A DNA stretch of 8,479 nt from Marinagarivorans sp. UBA5868. GTDB taxonomy: Bacteria; Pseudomonadota; Gammaproteobacteria; Pseudomonadales; Cellvibrionaceae. Below are positions 8,241 through 8,479 of the stretch, one piece after another. The position numbers and the translations under genes were made by a program. The notes beneath the pieces are model-generated. The model saw only the letters and a list, made by a program, of their open reading frames with translations. It was not told the origin of the DNA and made no database searches. The stretch is taken from the NCBI GenBank assembly GCA_002432095.1, contig DJFQ01000177.1:220-8698 (forward strand). The letters run 5' to 3'. The first letter of the stretch is position 1. Every line of letters begins with the position of its first letter.

Positions 8241-8479
8241 ATGATGCGATTCTACCCCATCGTTTTGCTGGCGCTGATTGGCGTATTCGGCATAAGCGGC
8301 TGTAAAAACAGCAGCAAAAAAACTCCGACTACCTTCGACAAACCTGCAACCTTGCCGGCCGCATTTGAAGACAGTTTCGGCGAAACCTGGACGTGTATTA
8401 ACGCCGACGAAACCAGTGCTGTGAGCGGTACCGCCCGCTTTACTGGCCTGGTGGACATATGGAATGCCGACATACTGCA
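8241..8479 (+). CDS. Putative lipoprotein of unknown function (N-terminal part, cut by right edge)
   Basis: The reading frame is open to the right edge, about 79 codons. It begins MMRFYP, then a hydrophobic stretch (residues 7-17), and a lipobox ISGC at 18-21, so Cys21 should be lipidated after signal peptidase II cleavage. Lys22 at position +2 does not match the Asp inner-membrane retention signal, so outer-membrane sorting is inferred. A polar linker rich in Ser, Lys and Thr follows (22-31), then FEDSFGETWTCINADE (43-58) with a second cysteine, and VSGTARFTGLVDIW (61-74), which looks like the beginning of a beta-rich domain. I do not recognise the family. AAGGA (8230-8234) serves either of two adjacent ATGs (8241 or 8244), at 6 or 9 bases. 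It is 13 bases after moaD, so it could be last in that transcript, though nothing links it to cofactor synthesis. Confidence 0.75.
   Translation, partial: MMRFYPIVLLALIGVFGISGCKNSSKKTPTTFDKPATLPAAFEDSFGETWTCINADETSAVSGTARFTGLVDIWNADIL

Noticed and set aside
8252..8473. Minus-strand 73-residue frame opposite the lipoprotein gene, with a hydrophobic stretch.
   Set aside because: The hydrophobic stretch mirrors the Lys/Ser-rich linker of the lipoprotein read backwards. The plus strand has a ribosome-binding site and a lipobox.

Overview
The window looks like chromosomal DNA of a gammaproteobacterium. The protein sequences read most like those of Pseudomonas and Cellvibrio relatives: a long-type DapD, the order murJ-ribF-ileS, and a YffB-like gene beside dapD and dapE. 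A Cellvibrionales-type host is my guess from memory of the families; no search was possible. Coding density is high, no gap exceeds about 275 bases, and base composition looks even by eye. I see no insertion sequence, phage gene, tRNA, rRNA or CRISPR array.

Left half (1-4541, all minus strand). Read in the direction of transcription there is a two-CBS-domain protein (4541-4029), a short gap with a probable weak terminator, murJ (3963-2365), a 100-base gap with a good sigma-70-like promoter, ribF (2264-1311), and the first 418 codons of ileS (1256 to beyond the left edge). These genes supply lipid II export for peptidoglycan, FMN/FAD, and charged tRNA-Ile. Both murJ and ribF appear to start with TTG. 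No rpsT gene lies between the CBS gene and murJ, although rpsT sits beside murJ or ribF in many relatives.

Middle (4542-4816). A divergent intergenic region holds a degenerate tandem repeat of about 19 bp (4649-4760), upstream of a candidate extended -10 promoter for the rightward genes.

Right half (4817-8479, all plus strand). A YffB/ArsC-family thioredoxin-fold protein is followed by dapD, dapE (stop/start overlap TGATG), moaC (16-base gap), moaD (ATGA overlap) and the beginning of a lipoprotein gene of unknown function (13-base gap). dapD and dapE provide two of the succinylase-pathway steps to meso-diaminopimelate and lysine; moaC and moaD make cyclic pyranopterin monophosphate and the sulfur carrier for molybdopterin. 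The tight spacing from dapD onward suggests one transcript combining the two pathways, with moaE absent from the expected next position.

Overall this is mainly housekeeping sequence. I do not see a convincing undescribed system. The points most worth a second look are the tandem repeat in the divergent promoter region, the paired TTG starts, the dap-moa linkage without moaE, and the unidentified lipoprotein at the right edge.
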